The notes below the pieces were generated by a model. The model made no database searches and was not told where the DNA came from. It saw only the letters and a list, made by a program, of their open reading frames with translations. Position numbers and translations under genes: made by a program. Positions 25,503-38,100 of a stretch of DNA of 64,000 bases are shown piece after piece (the stretch's first letter is position 1; the number at the start of each line of letters is the position of its first letter). Location of the stretch: NCBI GenBank assembly GCA_037833965.1, contig AP031353.1, forward strand, positions 22,880,501 through 22,944,500, given 5' to 3'. The stretch comes from Marchantia polymorpha subsp. ruderalis (lineage: Eukaryota > Streptophyta > Marchantiopsida > Marchantiales > Marchantiaceae).

Positions 25503-26666
25503 ATGTTCTCGCTCAGTGGTTCCGTGGAGAAAAACGGCAATGAGACCTACGTCTTCACCGGATCGAAGACGACGATCAAGTGGCTCACGAAGATTTTCGC
25601 AGCGGCGAATGACAATCTAAAAACGCCGCTCGCACAGTTCAAAGTGTCAGCGAAGAGGAAAGCTGCCGCTGGATCGCGGGTGTCCAAATCGTCTCAAGAA
25701 TCGTCTCGCAAGGCATGGGATTACGGTCCCAAAAGCCGTCCTAAAACAACTCCAGGCACCAAAGCATCCAGGGCCACCATTCCGATCACAAGTTTCAAAA
25801 GCAGTGGAGGCTCGGCGGGACTCGCCACTGCGACGCTGTCCGGGCTCGAAAGACCTCGAGCTTCATCGTCAGCCTCATCGGCGTCCGTGGCGTCTAGTCA
25901 GTTGCAAGCATCTTGCGCAAAATCGCCCACTAAACGACCTCAATCTACGACCACAATCAAAATCCGCGGACCGAAATCGGGCGAGAGACAGATCCAAACA
26001 CCAGCGTCGACATCGACATCGACATCAACATCGACATCAGCCGCAGCAGCAGCAGTAGACTCGGTACTGGAATCATCGGTTCAATCGATTCTGCCCACAA
26101 GGAAGATTGCCCATTTCTCCAGTAAGTTGACATGGACGAAGTCACCAGGGCTGGCGCTTCCGAGTGGCTCACCCAATTCGAGGCTAGCGCTCGAGCAACT
26201 CCGTCCTAAACAACGAGAAGAACCAGTAGCTCCTCCATCACAACGCCGTGAGGCAATTTCAAGAAGCATTGACACTTGCAAGCCCTTCTTGAGGGCAAAA
26301 TCTGGCAAGACATTGTCCGAGCGTACCAATACCAGTATTGCCAACGACGCCGTGACGAGAGCTCTGCAGAATGCTTCCAAACCCTCAGCAGAACCCAAAA
26401 TTTTCTCCTACTTGAGACCACCACCAGAAGGAGCTAAATATTCACACAACCTGACATTCAAGAATCCGCTGCTGAAGAAATACCACGAGGGCAAAGTCAC
26501 TGCCGCCCTGCGGTGCTTGTCACATCCGGAGATCATCACAGCCGACACATTCCGAGTTTTATCTGCGCCTTTCCAGAGATTCCTCGTACAGACGCATCCG
26601 GAGATGTCCTACCTAAGCCATCAGCAGCAGCAGCAGCAGCAGCAGCAGGACATTATGGAAAGTTGA
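25503..26666 (+). CDS. unrecognised 387-aa disordered protein
   Basis: A single uninterrupted reading frame beginning at an ATG, head-to-head with ferroportin. I do not recognise a family. Residues 1-60 look partly ordered (GSKTTIKWLTKIFAAAND). The centre is Ser/Thr/Ala/Pro/Lys-rich and basic, with a Ser-Thr alternation encoded by a TCGACA-type hexanucleotide repeat (about 26008-26040) followed by poly-Ala. Residues about 300-375 look like a compact domain (YLRPPPEGAKYSHNLTF, NPLLKKYHEGKVTAALR, RVLSAPFQRFLVQTHPEM). A CAG tract gives nine Gln just before the end. The basic, disordered make-up would suit a nuclear or microtubule-linked protein, but that is a guess. A long frame in repeat-rich DNA can also arise by chance; the C-terminal segment argues for a real gene. 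Confidence 0.5.
   Translation: MFSLSGSVEKNGNETYVFTGSKTTIKWLTKIFAAANDNLKTPLAQFKVSAKRKAAAGSRVSKSSQESSRKAWDYGPKSRPKTTPGTKASRATIPITSFKSSGGSAGLATATLSGLERPRASSSASSASVASSQLQASCAKSPTKRPQSTTTIKIRGPKSGERQIQTPASTSTSTSTSTSAAAAAVDSVLESSVQSILPTRKIAHFSSKLTWTKSPGLALPSGSPNSRLALEQLRPKQREEPVAPPSQRREAISRSIDTCKPFLRAKSGKTLSERTNTSIANDAVTRALQNASKPSAEPKIFSYLRPPPEGAKYSHNLTFKNPLLKKYHEGKVTAALRCLSHPEIITADTFRVLSAPFQRFLVQTHPEMSYLSHQQQQQQQQQDIMES
26622..26648 (+). repeat. CAG trinucleotide repeat
   Basis: Nine CAG triplets in frame with the 387-aa reading frame, encoding poly-glutamine six residues before the stop. Such tracts commonly vary in length between individuals. Confidence 0.9.
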
Positions 26667-27758
26667 TTGAATTTGAGGTCTAGCAGGTTTCTATGCATAC
26701 GTACCGGACTGGTCCGCCACACTGCCATCGTTGAAGGCGGTGGATGCAGATGTCGTCCCCGCGGGCGAAGCAGATGTTTCGTCGACAGATGGTCGAGCCG
26801 GAACTTGGTCCAGGAGAGGCACCGTATCATGAGCAGAAGAGGAAAACATTGTGAAGTTTGTCTGTCGATCTCTGTTTCTGTTTCTATTTCTGTTTCTGAT
26901 CTCAAGACCGTCAGAGCAAATCAAGCTCCTTCAACACAGAGGTCTCTCGAATTCAGAATGTGGATTTGCTCTCCATTCAGCCCAATCTCAAGCTCCGAGG
27001 GGAGCGCTGAATCCAAACAGTTCACACATTGGTCCATTCATTCGATTACTGGTTTCGGCTCGATTTCATAAGATTTCATAAGAACGAGCAGCTGCTGCTC
27101 GTTCTGCTGCTCTCACCAGATGAAGAACGGACACGAACTCCTCCTGGTGGAATAGGAGAGCAGGTGGTGACATTGTGAGGTGACAACCGCCATTGGGCTC
27201 ACGAGCACAAACGAGGAGATTGAGTAAATCCTCGGGACAGATGAATCCTGTTCATGTGGGGATTAAAGCTGGCTGAGGCCGGGGAAGGTAGAACTGCACC
27301 TTCACCGGGTTCCACCATCATTTCTTCGTTCAAAGCTGATACTGCACGAGGATGTCTCCCTCGATGATTCTTCCAACCCATCAAATCACCTCAACACCGC
27401 TCTGCTCTGCTCTGCTCGGGCCTACCTCCATACCCCGTTAAGCAAGTGACACAGGCTCGGGAATTTGGCGGGCAACACGCACAAGGGAGGAGGGTACGGG
27501 TCACAGAGTGCAGAAAGCTGGGTACCTAGAAAGCCTCAATTCCAGGATTCAGATTTAGAAGCAATTAAATGAACCTGGAACTGCTGGGCCTGAGGTGAGG
27601 AGAGGTGGGGTGGGGTGGAATGGGGTGGGGTGTAGCCGCCGCCTTCAGATCGATGGGATGCTCGTAATTAATTCTGATGTAATTCATGAACGGGGGCGAT
27701 TCTGCATGGGGAGAAGCCCTGGTTTCAGCTTTGCAGCTGGAAGACGAGGGGCTGTAGA

Positions 27759-27783
27759 CTGCTGCTGCTGCTGCTGCTGCTGC
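27759..27783. repeat. CTG trinucleotide repeat
   Basis: About eight CTG triplets on the plus strand, not inside a supported gene. Confidence 0.85.
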
Positions 27784-29020
27784 GGGAGCCAGAGCCAGAG
27801 CCAGAGCTAGAGCCAATGCCAGTGGCAGTGAGAGAGGGAGGATGCTGCTGCGACTGACTGCTTCTCGCAAGGCGCAATTCCGAAAGGCCTCGTTGTTCGA
27901 TCGAGCGAGCGATCGGAAACCACGTCGAGCGAGGGCCGAGAAGTGTGCCCATTTATATCCGGCTCTGCGTTAGCGTTTGCGGCTGCGGTTGCGGTTGCTA
28001 GCGCATGGAGCAGCCGGGCTACGGAATGCGGAACGACGCTATGCTTCCACTAGAAGACAACCGCTTTATCCTCGAGGGCCCGCGACCAGAATCCAGACGC
28101 TGCCAGGGGATCCGGAACCTGCTGACTCGGACCAGGAAGGACGCTTCGTTTTGTCTTTTTCGCCTTCTCACAAATTTGTCCCTTGCTTGCATCCTATCCC
28201 CGGGCTCTTTGTGACGTTAGCATCATCAGTGTCCTGTCCTGCCTGACGCAGTGGGATAGTGGAAGCTCTTCGAAGCCCTGGCTCATATTTTAGCTTTCCA
28301 GTAATGCTTCGAGGGAGGGAGGGGCCTGGTTACTTTCTCTACTACACGGTCGAGAGTACATTCCCCCAGAGCTCGCTCGGTTGTTCTGACTTTAATATAC
28401 TGCCGATCATGAGACTCTTTAAAAGGAATTTAGTTTGGTGTGATGGTAACAAAGAGCCTTATGTTGTTAACAAACCGCCTCAAGACTAGCTCAAGGGGTG
28501 TGTGGGGTTTGCGTACCATTGTTGTTGATAAGCATGTCTGAAGTTAACCATGGTCTAGAGAATCCAACAAATCCCAACTCGAGGGTGGCTGTGAGTGAGT
28601 GAGAGGTTGAGGCCGCTGCCAAAACGGGGTTGCAACCAGCCAACCGACTGGAAGATATTTTGATCTGATATTTCTCGATGAGACGATTGATATGAAGTAC
28701 AATAGGAAAACATGTCTTGTCTCATCGCCAACCTCTACAAACCATGTAGCTATCTATGTAGATGTGACAACCATTAGGCTGGCAGTGCGCTTAATTGCAA
28801 TGGCCAAAATCTGCGTCAATACAATTGCCAATAGTTTCGAGCTAAAAAGAGAACAGCAAGAAATAGAGTCCAAAATCATTTGAGACAATGGGATGCAATG
28901 GGAAATCGCGAGTCCTCCTTTTTCAGGGGACTGTGGAAATCACTAGTGGTACGAATTGGTACAATCTGGGAAACTCAACTAACTGTACAGAGAGACTCAG
29001 AAGATATTTTGTACACCAAG

Positions 29021-29057
29021 TTCAAATTCCCCACAATTTTCGACTGGGGAATTTGAA
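29021..29057. repeat. 13-bp perfect hairpin 3' of the ABCA gene
   Basis: TTCAAATTCCCCA at 29021-29033 and its exact inverted copy at 29045-29057 flank an 11-nt spacer. It lies 128 bp downstream of the ABCA stop codon, so it is probably in or near the 3' UTR of that minus-strand gene. Confidence 0.85.
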
Positions 29058-29184
29058 TCTCCGACCCTTGTGCCTGGACGAAATTGGGCGAACGTTGTCC
29101 TTAAGGGTCAAAAATATAGATCCTAAATACGAATCGAGGCAGCTTCATCAATTTCGAGGCAAAATTGTAGTTCTCTGTATAGAA

Positions 29185-32100
29185 CTATTGCGAGTCACCG
29201 GAATCTCGCCCCTTTGCGAAAGAGATGAAAATCTGTTCCAGTGAGCTCTGACTGACACTATAGTCCTCCAATCCGACAAGATCCTTCTCTGCTTCTATTA
29301 CTCCAAAAACCTTCGATAACGAGACGCCCTCCAAAGGAATACAATACTTAACTCTTGTATTGTGTTGTTCATCGAGCTTAGATCCAGGAAAAGAGCGAGT
29401 GATAAACTCATGAAGTCGTTGCATATCCTCTGGCCTTTTGCATCGCATCTCCAAATTGTAGCCTGCAAAGTAGGCCATCATAGTTTAGGCATAAGAGGAT
29501 ATGGAGCTGATCACAGTTACAGAAGGTGAAACCTAGAGTGTATATGGCCATAATTATCGGGAGACTGAGCAAAATTGACCCTGTACACGTGGAATGAACA
29601 GAGAAGATAATCTTACAAAACGCTACTTTACTTGTAGCGTTTTGTAAGACGCTACAAATAAAGTACTCACCACTTCCAAAACGTGACTTCAGGTGCTGGA
29701 TGGAACCGAGGCACATAAGCCTCCCCGAGACCATCACTCCAACGCGACCACACAGAGCTTCACATTCTTCCATGCTGTGTGTAGTCAATACCATGCTCAC
29801 TTGACGATTGTTCACAGCGTCTTGAACTAGATCCCACATGGACCTTCGTGCTACTGGATCCATTCCGCTGCTGGGTTCATCGAGAAAAACTACGGCAGGA
29901 TCTCCGACCTGAGTCACCGAGGACATGAGAAAGTGTAAAGCAATTGAGCAAAGCCTGTTCACCTAAGTACATGTTGTGAATAAAGAAATTACTTCCGAGC
30001 CGATATTCCAAAGTCTTGTGTACCAATCACCAAAGCTAAAAATCATTACATACCAGCGCAATAGCCAATGCCAGTTTTCGTTTATTTCCGCCGCTGTAAA
30101 CACCAGAAACCTGATCTGCATACTTCTGCAGTCCAGCTGCTTCTAAAACTTCATCCACCGTTGACTTCACTCTGATATCCGGTACCCCTTTAAGTCGTGC
30201 ATACATGTCCAGATGTTCCCTGGCTGTCATCAAGTCTAGCAACGGGTCAAACTGCGGACAGTAACCTATATACTTTTGGACGGTCGGCATGTTTGTGACC
30301 ACTGAATGACCTTTGATGAAGGCATTTCCACTCGTAGGCTTGATGTCACCACTCAAAATAGAGAGGGTCGTCGTTTTTCCTGCCCCGTTAACACCCCTGC
30401 GAGAAAATAGTCCAAGGAGATGTTAGTAAACCAGAGTAGGCCTTCGAGTAAAGTAAGCAGACCCACAAAACAATGTACATAAAAAGTCAGATTTCTTCAG
30501 CAGTTCACAGTTTCCTACTGAAGACAACCTTGATGGCTAGAAAAACTTACAGAAAGCCGAAACATTCACCGGACGAGATTCCAAGACAGAGATCCTTCAC
30601 AGCAACCTTTGCTGGCTCGTTGCCATGGCCTGGATAAACTTTCCAGAGTTTTCGAATGGTGACAGCATCTTCGTGAGCCATTCCACTCTCAACTCTCTCT
30701 CTTTCACTGTGCACGTCCTCGTCTTCCGGTGACGACAGGTCTCCTGAAGCGATAAGAAGGTTCGGTCATTACGAGGAAATTCCATATTCTGTGTAGACTC
30801 CAGTGCATACAAAGCACGAAGATGACGTAGGTAAAGTTTCAATCGTAATACTGCGAGTGCTGGGGTCGAACAACAACACGGAGCAGGAGACAACTAGACA
30901 CTTATTCAGCCGACTAGATTTCGTGGTGAACCTACAGAGAGCATTATATTATACTTGTGCATCACAGTCAAACAATTAGCATCTTGCCCAACCTTTGACA
31001 ATACCTCGTGTTCTGAAAGCGGAAAATGAATTAATTACTACGGAGAGCATTTAGCGTATGCGGGAATTTACACTAACTGCAAGCAATCCTACTACAAGTA
31101 AGAACTATATGTCTGGCGACTGACTGGCATCAAAAGCTTTGAATTATTACCATTGGCCGCAGCGGCGTGCAAGGAAGACGATGTCGATTTTCTCTTCCGT
31201 GAAAATTTTACCAATAATTTCCAAATGGAGGTCAACCAGTCATTGTCTATAGTGAGAGTCAGAAGCATGTAGCCGACGGCTTCCATGAGCATCAACGTGA
31301 TCGGGCGACCAAGAACGCCCCACCTATAAAGATTAGGATGTCCATGCACGAAAGTTGATTGCAGATCCATGGCGGACAGAGTCACAAGGCCTCTCCCTAA
31401 ATTGTAAGGAGGAAACAGCTGAAAAATTTGTACAAGATATCTGTTCAACTCCTGCACGTATTTAAAAAAAGGTAGGTTATTTGCTTGAGATTTCTGAATA
31501 GACATTCCCAAATAACCCGAGCCACCAGTAAATCGTTACTTGCAAGACGAACAAATACGGAAAGCATAGGGATTGGTATAACCTTAGTCTCAGGAAGAGC
31601 ACCCATCACTGTGCTAGCAACGAGCGTAACAAAGCCTGTCACAAAATGTATTCCAGCAATGGCAACCTGCAGCCAAAAGCATCATCAGTTTCTGCTGTTA
31701 GTAAATGTGTTTGGCTTATCGCGAGGTAAGAAAAAATAGCCATAACTACAAACCGACATAGCAAGGAAAGACTTAGATTGATGCTGTTCTTGATACTTCG
31801 GCTCCTCCTCACTAAAGGCCCTTAGAGGCCCTATTTCCGCGGGCCTTCTCTAGGCAGTCCGCGAAAAAAGGGCCTTCGGGCCCTTGAAAGAAGTACCGAA
31901 CTGAGTGATGTAACTAGCGCAATAAGTTGTAGTACTGCAACTGACGCACCTGTGCATTTGCATGACTGGTGAAAGCGAAAGAGTAGCAATACGACAACGG
32001 CAAAACAGAGAGTCCGAAAGATATGAGAAGCACGAAAACAGCCCCAGCTTTGGTCCACGATCCGATAAATGCTTGGTCTCTATAGAGCACGAATACGAGC

Positions 32101-35100
32101 ATAGTGATCCCCACAATTGCAATGTAGTTCAGAATGTCCCAGCAATATGTCGCAGTCCAGTAAGAATAGGTGTTTGCTCCGCTCAACATCTTCAGCATGC
32201 AACGGGTTCCCAGTCAGTAAATTACTCATCTTGAGATCCACATACCGTGTAAGCACTCTAGTTCGTTTCTTCAAATAATAAGTCAAACTGAACAATGAAG
32301 GCATGCCCACATTAGTGTCTCTTGTAACCTGCTATCCTGCGTAAGTTCCGAAACTTCTTTAATCTGGATTGAAAGAACCGAGAAAGCGGTAGAAACTAGG
32401 ATGAGCAGAGATGTCTACAGCTTATTACTGACCTGTAAGAGTTTCGCCTTCACCACCCTTTCGCGCACTACAAACACTGCAAAGCTTGCAGCAAGATAGC
32501 AAAATGGGATGAGGATAAACAATGCCGCTAGCACTGTCAACATGACCTGAATTCGGAGAGCCTCGTTCTTTGTAAGGGGTAGAGGTGAGTTCGATAACTT
32601 CATGCTGGCTGTGGAAAGATTTAGTGCTTCCCGTAGTCTTGCTTGAGCAAGCTCCTGAATGAGGGTTGGCATGGCGTGTTCAGACGAAGTATTGTGCAGG
32701 AGGGTCAAACCTGACCAAAGTCCACGTCCAGAAGGTGTTTGCATAACTCGAAAGTCCCCGACCATACCATCAGGAAGAGTATCGGCAAAAGTCGAATTGG
32801 GATACAGAGTTTTTATATCTGTCAGATTCACATTACGAACGCCGGATGTGTTGTACTGAGGCAGCAAGGTGTCGTTGAATATAAGCGCACCTGGAATACA
32901 TTAGGAGATTAAGCAAGTCTGTAAGTTGAAAATTTCATCCGAACATTCAAAAATAGTTGCTCTTCTGCTTAACTTCTTCTGGTCTAGCTAACTTGAGAAA
33001 TTATACATCTCACTGAAGAAAACTGAAACTCTGATACTTACCAAATCTCGGTGGATCACTTATTGTGCGCAAGAGAAGCTCACTCATCTCGATGCTGTCC
33101 TGCACGTCTTGTCGACCGTCAAGCCTCACGTGACCTTCTCTACCTATAACCGGTAAAGAACTTACGGGAACACCGGCGACAGGTAAGTCCAGTATATAAG
33201 GTAGACCAAGACTTCGAAACGTCCCTTTGTACATATCGAATTGCAAAGCCAGTTTAGGACCAGAGGGATCAATATTCAGCTTCAATATCAACATCACGAA
33301 GGCTATAACAGCAACTGGGAGTAAAATAGTGTTGAGAAGACCCTGCGACATGAAACGACGGTCATATTAAGCAAGTGAAATCAATGCATCAAGCTCTACG
33401 TAGTTGACATTAACATTCAATTAACTGCCTCACCTGGAACCACCGTTCCAGCGTATATTGTTCCTTTCGATGTCTTTCAAAGGCTTCACCGAGGGAAGAA
33501 GAGCTTGATGGAATAATATTATTGAAATTTGAGGTGCTTTGGGAGTAAACTTGCAAACTTTAGCTCAATACCCATGATTCAACAAAAAGAAGGTACTTTA
33601 AAGATCAGATATTAAACCTTTCGAACATTTGGCTTGAAATGAAAATGAGCTTCCTTCAAGCGAAAAACAAAGGTTTGCAGTTCCAATCTGACGGGAAAGG
33701 CCAAAAGCAGTACATAGTGAAGGTTGTACTCCTACCTTGACATCTCTTCTTGCTATTATTGCCCGCTTTTTGACCAACTGTAACCATGCATAATAAAAGC
33801 TGCATTTCTGCTTTTTCATAAAACCTCCTGCTGAGTGGTTTGACGCTGGATCTCCCTCATTTGAAGCGGTGGTCCTCCCATTGCTTGCGAAATCCACTTG
33901 CTTATTCTCGACATCCAATGCCAAAAAGTTATTGTCTTCATTTTTCCCGTGACCGTTTAAGTTCAGGTTTAAAGTTTCTGGTCCTAAAACTTGAGCAGGC
34001 TTTCCTCCAGGCCCGAAGAAGTCACTATTCTCATTAGCTAATTTGATGAACACCTCTTCCAGAGTTGTCATAGAGACACCATAACCACCTATCTGCAGCG
34101 CGCTCTTATGTTGTTCAAGTTCCAAAAATAGATTCGAGAAGGCTGCTTTATTTGCTACAGGTAACTGAAACGCCATCTCTCCACCAGCACTACTCAAAGG
34201 AACTGCTTGAGGAACATGTTCCTGTATTAGATCTTGTACCGCCTTCTCGTTGCAGGTTTGATTGAGCTTTGTCATGGTTAAATTGTAGCCAACGCCAAAT
34301 TTCGCCTGCGCAAAAATGACCACTCAAATATTAAGAACCATCAAAGACAGCTCCAATCAGCAGATACACCTAAATATGCTGTTCGATCTCCTCGTACTTG
34401 CGCATGGATCTCGTAATTTATGGAAATCCTCGGCCCTCGTTAAGAAAGAAAAACTACCTTTAAGTAGAGGCTACTTCCACAACAACGAAGACGTCCCTCG
34501 CTCATAATGGCAATACGGTCACATAAAAGATCCGCTTCATCCATGTAGTGGGTGGTAAGAACAATCGCACGTCCTTGCTTGAATGTTCGAAGCAAATCCC
34601 ACATGCCTCTTCTTGCATGTGGGTCCATTCCAGAAGTTGGCTCGTCTAGAAACACAACCTTGGAACCTCCAATCATGGCGATCGCAACCTGGAAAACCCC
34701 ACTTGCAAAAGATCAACCACTAATGACACTAAGATTAAGATTAACAATAACAAGTTCTAAGCCTCTCGATAATTGACAGTCATGTAGATCAAGTCAGAAT
34801 AAAAACCAAAGTCATTTATTTTTAGCTCTGAATTCTCTGATGTCATACCTGCAATTTGCGTTTCATTCCACCTGAAAGACTAGCCGAACGAGCGTCCATC
34901 TTGTCAGTCAAACCAAGTCTCTCCACCATGTCTTCGACTTCCTCGGTAATGAGTTTTTCGGGGATCCCCTTCAGAGCAGCAAAGAGCTCCAGATGTTCTC
35001 TTACAGTCAACACACCAAAGAGAACATTCTGTTGAGGGCAGACACCAATTGTCCTGTAAAGTCGATGGAAAGTTAGTGATTCAACCCCTTATACTGCAAA

Positions 35101-38100
35101 CTAAAACCATATCATGTTCATCCACTGCATGATATTCAGGTACAAAAAGAATACAACTGCTGCTTGGCTCAGGCTGGTTGACACTATACAAACTTACACA
35201 AAGGAGCCTCAATATTCTATTTTGATATTCAGAATAGAGATGTGAACTAGATGGACTACTTCCACGTGATGTGTCACCCACCACCACAGCAGGTCCTGTG
35301 GACTCTCTTGCCCTTGCCATAGCTTGTTCACACTCAATAGATTCTCAGGAATGCTCCTAAGGTCAGAACTATCCATGAACTACACTCCACCTAGAGCACG
35401 GTCGGATTATTGGCTGATGCCAGATTAAGGTGGGCAGAGATGTCTACCTTAATCCGGGTAGTTTAATTCTTTAATGACTAGGGTTTTGATTGTTAGCATC
35501 TGCTTCTGGAAGGTTGACATTTCTCAGAATCTACCTGAGGGGTAAGATTTTAATTAGTCTTTATCTCGTATGAGTAACAGTCAATCCATTTACCACTACT
35601 AATTGACAATTCTGGTCTGAATTTGTCATTGATTCACAACATTCTACGATCTAAGACTTCATTGGGATCATATGAGGGTCTACTATGTCATTGACACTAT
35701 CATCCATTTGAAAGGACAATCACAGGAGGGAGCGTTGATCATGATTGTCATTTATACTTACTACATAGGTATTTACAGTTCATACTATTATCATCGGCAT
35801 CAGCAGTAAGAAGCAATGAACATAAACATTAAAAGACCATACCTCCTGATGGAACTCAGATCTTTGTGAATACTGTGGCCCCAAATTTCGGCATCTCCGG
35901 AGGTCGGTCTAGTAAGTCCTGTCAGCATAGATATTGTGGTGGATTTACCAGCACCGTTGTGCCCCAGCAAGGCAGTTATCTGGTCTTCGTATATCGTAAG
36001 ACTCAGACCATCTACGGCAACCTTCCCACCGTGAAACACCTTCCTTAGGTTATTGACTTGCACTGCTGGACGATGATCCTCTCCGACCATGGGTTCAACT
36101 TGATCATCCCATGATAGTTTGTCAGAGTCTGTACCCAACATCTGCAAGCAATATTTCAGCATGATGCACTGTACATGCCGGGCAGGAATTGAATGTAAAG
36201 AAGGGTAAGAAAATCTTCATAAAAAGCAAAAAATCTGCAGTGAACATGAAAACAGGAAGAAACTGGACGGATGATGAGAAACCCTGCACAGTAATAATGA
36301 AAAGACGGTCGGTATGCATCCTTACACCATCTCTTCTCTGTCCGAGGAACTACAAAGAAGCAAGAATAAACGGTAAGGAAATTACAAAAACTTCATTTCC
36401 AAAACACGACTTCCAATTTTAATGTCCACAGCCAAGCACATACTTTTCAGCGTAAGACGTCGTTAAGGAAATATCCCCTGAACATGGAAGTCTCATAAAA
36501 AACTTAAAAAATTTGGTCATTCAAACAAACCTCATATTCGGCTGATAGCCTGTAAGTCTTATCCCCAAACCAATAACGAGGAGTAAACAAAAACCAAGGT
36601 TTCAATCTTCCTCCGTATTCTGATGGCAAAATTTGCTCCAGGTACCTGAAATACGACTGGGACTTAGAGAATAGATCGTACTGGATATAATCCTACCTAC
36701 AAGTAACAGTCTGCTACTCGAATCGCAAGAAAACCATCCCTCGTACATATTAGAGTAACACATCCATGATGAGACGTAGGAAAGATGACAACTTAAGGAT
36801 CAGCTGTTCAACAACTGAATCTAGACGGACATCCAATTACTACTGGCACATATGAATAGAGAGAGTATAAACGTACCAAGCAAGAGCCCCGTAAAGTATA
36901 AAGTCTGTAGCTAGAAGAACAAATATCCAAGCCATTGAAAACTCATCATCCCACAGATTAGACCATGTCAAACCAAGATTCTCGCCTTCAAACTGGCCAA
37001 GAAGATCAACTCCTGCAATTAATTAAAACACAAAAGAGGAACATGAGCCCCAAGGATGGACATATACATGACTTGCATGCTAAGCTTCAAGCAGGACAGC
37101 GAAATTAATCTTACATCTAAGATAACGTAAACCTGCCCTAACTGTTCTAATCATAATGCCACGTCTGTTGACATAATGATTCAACAAATAAAATACGGCT
37201 ACATAATGGACAAGCTATTTTCCTTCTCGTCATCAACTACAAACTTTGAGTTTTCGGTTTCAACTGTGCATGAACTAAGTATGGACACATTAATGCTTGA
37301 TAAATGGCCGCTTAAGAGCTTACCGAAAGTAAAAGCAGTGGAAGGAAGCAGTGCTGTAGCTGTCTTTCCAGCAATAGCCTGACTGCTGTTAGAGCGGAAA
37401 AATATATAACGAGGCATAATGGCTGCAAAGTGCACAAACGGAGCTACAATTGCTGCTAGCTTGGACTTCGAAAAGAAAACGGATAGGAAGAAACCTGCAG
37501 AAGTTCCAAAGAGAGGTTGTCATACTTGTCTTCCACAAATTCAAATTATATTTTCCGAGTACGTGGTATAAAACAATTGGCTTATTTTGACTACATTCCC
37601 CTCCTCTAAGAACCTTTACAAAGCTAGAAGGCACCAGACAACATATCCTATACTTCAGACTTGTGAAACTAGCACGCAAACTTTATAGACAACAATTAAT
37701 CTGCAGCTTTGGTACTTACACTTCTTTCTCACTAGAGGAAGCAAGTGGGCACGTACCGAAGGGTATAAGTGAAGCTGTGAAGAGATAAAAGAGAGTAAAG
37801 ACGACGCCTATGTCACTGCACATCGATCCCAGTGTCAAATTATTTGCAAAAAAATATGAAATATACGATGAGAAAAAGAGGTGATCCCTGCAGCTTCCCA
37901 GACGCAAATAAAAACCCTCAACCATAACCTGTGACTATTCCATTGTGTATCTCGAAGATAGTTTACCTCTTGGGGAAATACGTGAGTTTGAGAACAACGC
38001 TCACAGAAACCGATATCAGGAAAAAAGTAACCTGCACACAGTATACCTTCAAGATCAGCTTTTTCCTCTGTAAGCAAAACTATTACACTACTTTCTTTAA

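Larger units (their letters stand above)
26667..29184. other. intergenic region with simple repeats
   Basis: Holds the 3' side of the 387-aa gene and of the ABCA gene. Visible tracts are a TTTCTG hexanucleotide repeat (about 26869-26899), a GGGGT-rich stretch (about 27603-27632) and a CTG tract (27759-27783). Frames at 27565-27952 (-) and 27977-28246 (+) are repeat-driven or GC-driven and show no domain. A hairpin at 29021-29057 lies about 130 bp beyond the ABCA stop codon. No other gene was recognised. Confidence 0.45.

Noticed and set aside
33434-33520. Possible ABCA exon ending in LERWFQ with a GT donor
   Set aside because: The upstream exon (ending RRDVK) and the next one ([10 protein letters not shown]) join in phase and match the family without it; no suitable acceptor was seen.
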